DNA from: an uncultured Christensenellaceae bacterium
GTDB taxonomy: Bacteria; Bacillota; Clostridia; Christensenellales; MGBC116941
DNA: 6,070 nucleotides
Assembly (NCBI GenBank): GCA_910585035.1
Contig: CAJUEF010000013.1
Location: 9,300 to 15,369 of the forward strand
Reading direction: 5' to 3'
Part shown: in pieces, positions 4,940 to 6,070 of the stretch
Position numbering within the stretch: the first letter of the stretch is position 1
How the letters are laid out: the number at the start of each line of letters is the position of its first letter
The notes under the pieces: generated by a model
Databases searched by the model: none
What the model saw: the letters and a program-made list of their open reading frames with translations, nothing else
What the model was told of the DNA's origin: nothing
Position numbers and translations under genes: made by a program

Positions 4940-5476
4940 TTATTTTCTTTGCCTGCCCATTATTACACGTTTTTCTGTTATAATACAATCCATTTTTATG
5001 TCGTTAGCATTCGGTGAAAAATCATTGCGCAGTTGAAAGTCGAAACAAACGCCTATTTTATATATGTCCGGAAACCTAACAAAAAATCTGTCATAGTAAC
5101 CGGCTCCATAGCCTATTCTGTCCATATCCTTTGAAAAAGCAAGTCCCGGAACAACCGCCGCATCAATATTTTGTAAAATTACTCCGTCTTTAGGTTCAAC
5201 AGTTCCAAAAGCTGTCTGTTCCAAAACCTTAAAGTCTGTTACAGCATCCATATATCCTCTGCCTTTGCACTTTGGCACAGCGATATTTTTATATTTTTCC
5301 ATAAATAAACCGGTCTGCACTTCATGTTCCATTGCAATATATAAAAACAAATTTTCATTAGGTCTAATAAGCTCACAAACCCTTTTAAATATATCCTTTG
5401 ATGCATTATCTATATATTCCGCGGTAAGGGATTTTCTTTGCTTTAATACCTCTTTGCGGATTTCAGCTTTATCCAT
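4940..5476 (-). CDS. 5-formyltetrahydrofolate cyclo-ligase
   Basis: A 178-residue enzyme that converts 5-formyltetrahydrofolate and ATP into 5,10-methenyltetrahydrofolate, recovering a dead-end folate. It is equivalent to YqgN of Bacillus and YgfA/Fau of E. coli. The N-terminal K-x3-R-K-x2-L-K-x-R-K pattern binds nucleotide/folate phosphates. FGTVEP (90-95) and the hallmark VVPGLAF (108-114) followed by RIGYGAGYYDRFF (120-132) are present. The length is close to the family's usual 180-200 residues. The start ATG overlaps the alr stop codon (TAATG), with GAGG seven bases ahead, which indicates translational coupling. Confidence 0.95.
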   Translation of the reverse strand: MDKAEIRKEVLKQRKSLTAEYIDNASKDIFKRVCELIRPNENLFLYIAMEHEVQTGLFMEKYKNIAVPKCKGRGYMDAVTDFKVLEQTAFGTVEPKDGVILQNIDAAVVPGLAFSKDMDRIGYGAGYYDRFFVRFPDIYKIGVCFDFQLRNDFSPNANDIKMDCIITEKRVIMGRQRK

Positions 5477-6070
5477 TAATTAACCTCAATATGGGGAACC
5501 CGCTCGCTTATTGCCGTTAATACCTCGTAGCTAATTGTATTATCCAGCTTTGCCAAATCATCTGCCCAGATTTCCTCATTCCCGTCTTTACCCATACAGG
5601 TAACAATATCGCCTATTTCAACATCGTCAATATCCGTAACGTCAAGCATTGTATGGTCCATGCACACCCTCCCTATTACAGGCGCTTTTTTACCACCAAC
5701 TATCATGTATGCATCTTTATAACTTCTCTTATAACCGTCTCCATAGCCAATGGGCACAGTGGCAACTACCGTGTCTCTCTTTGCTTCAAACTCGCAGCCA
5801 TAGCTGACGCATTCTCCAGAATGAATGGTTTTTAGATAAACTATGCGGCTTTTAATCTCCATAACCTTTTTTAAAATAGCCGGCTCCACATTTACATAGC
5901 TATAACCATATGCCGAAATTCCAATTCTGTTCATATATGTAAAATCATCGTCATATGGAAATTTATTATTATAGGCAAAAGTTGCCGCACTGGCCGCAAA
6001 ATGAATAATTGGGCGCTCCCCACTTTCCTTTACAACCTGCACACACTTGCTGAATTCATCAAGCTGCTTT
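5476..6070 (-). CDS. alr: Alanine racemase, C-terminal half (5' end outside the window)
   Basis: The PLP enzyme that interconverts L- and D-alanine for peptidoglycan. Only the last 197 residues are present. The frame stays open to the window edge, so the GTG at 6042 is an internal codon and not a start. Visible family features are IIHFAASAA (PLP-phosphate region), the Arg in NRIGI that contacts the pyridine nitrogen, the catalytic Tyr in VSYG, IGYGDGY, the VCMD substrate loop, and Tyr in SYEVLTAISERVP. It has Ala where most relatives have Asn in the HxANSAA motif, MDH in place of MDQ, and SAYGYSYVN in place of the common LYG-x-P. These are mild departures and all main catalytic residues remain. 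It heads the part of the operon seen here and overlaps the next gene by one base. Confidence 0.93.
   Translation of the reverse strand, partial: KQLDEFSKCVQVVKESGERPIIHFAASAATFAYNNKFPYDDDFTYMNRIGISAYGYSYVNVEPAILKKVMEIKSRIVYLKTIHSGECVSYGCEFEAKRDTVVATVPIGYGDGYKRSYKDAYMIVGGKKAPVIGRVCMDHTMLDVTDIDDVEIGDIVTCMGKDGNEEIWADDLAKLDNTISYEVLTAISERVPHIEVN

Noticed and set aside
4546..4983. 145-codon plus-strand open frame opposite rsmD
   Set aside because: It is antisense to the conserved SAM-binding and catalytic motifs of rsmD and shows no family features or ribosome binding site.
1..6070. CRISPR arrays, tRNA or rRNA genes, insertion sequences, attachment sites
   Set aside because: No regularly spaced repeats, cloverleaf-like sequences, transposase frames or terminal inverted repeats were seen on either strand.

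Overview
This is an AT-rich window from an anaerobic, spore-forming low-GC Gram-positive bacterium, most likely a member of the Clostridia. The support is two alpha/beta-type small acid-soluble spore proteins (SASPs), A-rich Shine-Dalgarno sites, rho-independent terminators with long U tails, and a clostridial-type run of housekeeping genes. No genus can be named from the sequence alone. Every gene I can support lies on the minus strand, so transcription runs from high to low coordinates.

Right half (about 6070 to 3377): a tightly packed housekeeping operon enters from outside the window. In transcription order it holds the C-terminal half of alanine racemase (alr), 5-formyltetrahydrofolate cyclo-ligase, 16S rRNA m2G966 methyltransferase (rsmD, TTG start), phosphopantetheine adenylyltransferase (coaD), and a 146-residue coiled-coil protein with a 17-base poly-A tract in its coding strand. 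The junctions overlap or have gaps of at most 20 bases. A strong bidirectional hairpin at 3377-3407 closes the operon.

Middle (about 3200 to 2640): two tandem SASP genes of equal length (71 residues each), followed by a strong terminator at 2640-2674. They would coat spore DNA. The second gene in transcription order departs from the family at several conserved positions.

Left half (about 2620 to 239): this is the most interesting part and looks like a complete peptide-pheromone signalling locus. A sigma-A-like promoter at 2591-2619 drives a LytTR-type response regulator, which is translationally coupled to a seven-helix AgrC/ComD-like (HPK10) GHKL histidine kinase. Downstream of the kinase lies a 41-codon gene (239-364) that is too short for ordinary gene callers. 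It encodes a peptide with a textbook double-glycine leader and an 18-residue cationic, hydrophobic mature part (SVGGWISQILSVFRFGKK). Its promoter has two 9-bp direct repeats (CGTTCATCG and CGTTCACCG on the minus strand) exactly 21 bp apart, just upstream of a TTGACT -35 box. This is the classical layout of a LytTR operator. The simplest model is a quorum-sensing loop: peptide exported and cleaved after Gly-Gly, sensed by the kinase, phosphorelay to the regulator, and activation of the peptide promoter. No dedicated exporter/peptidase and no effector genes are visible; they may lie to the left of the window or elsewhere. The last 238 bases on the left hold no gene I can support.
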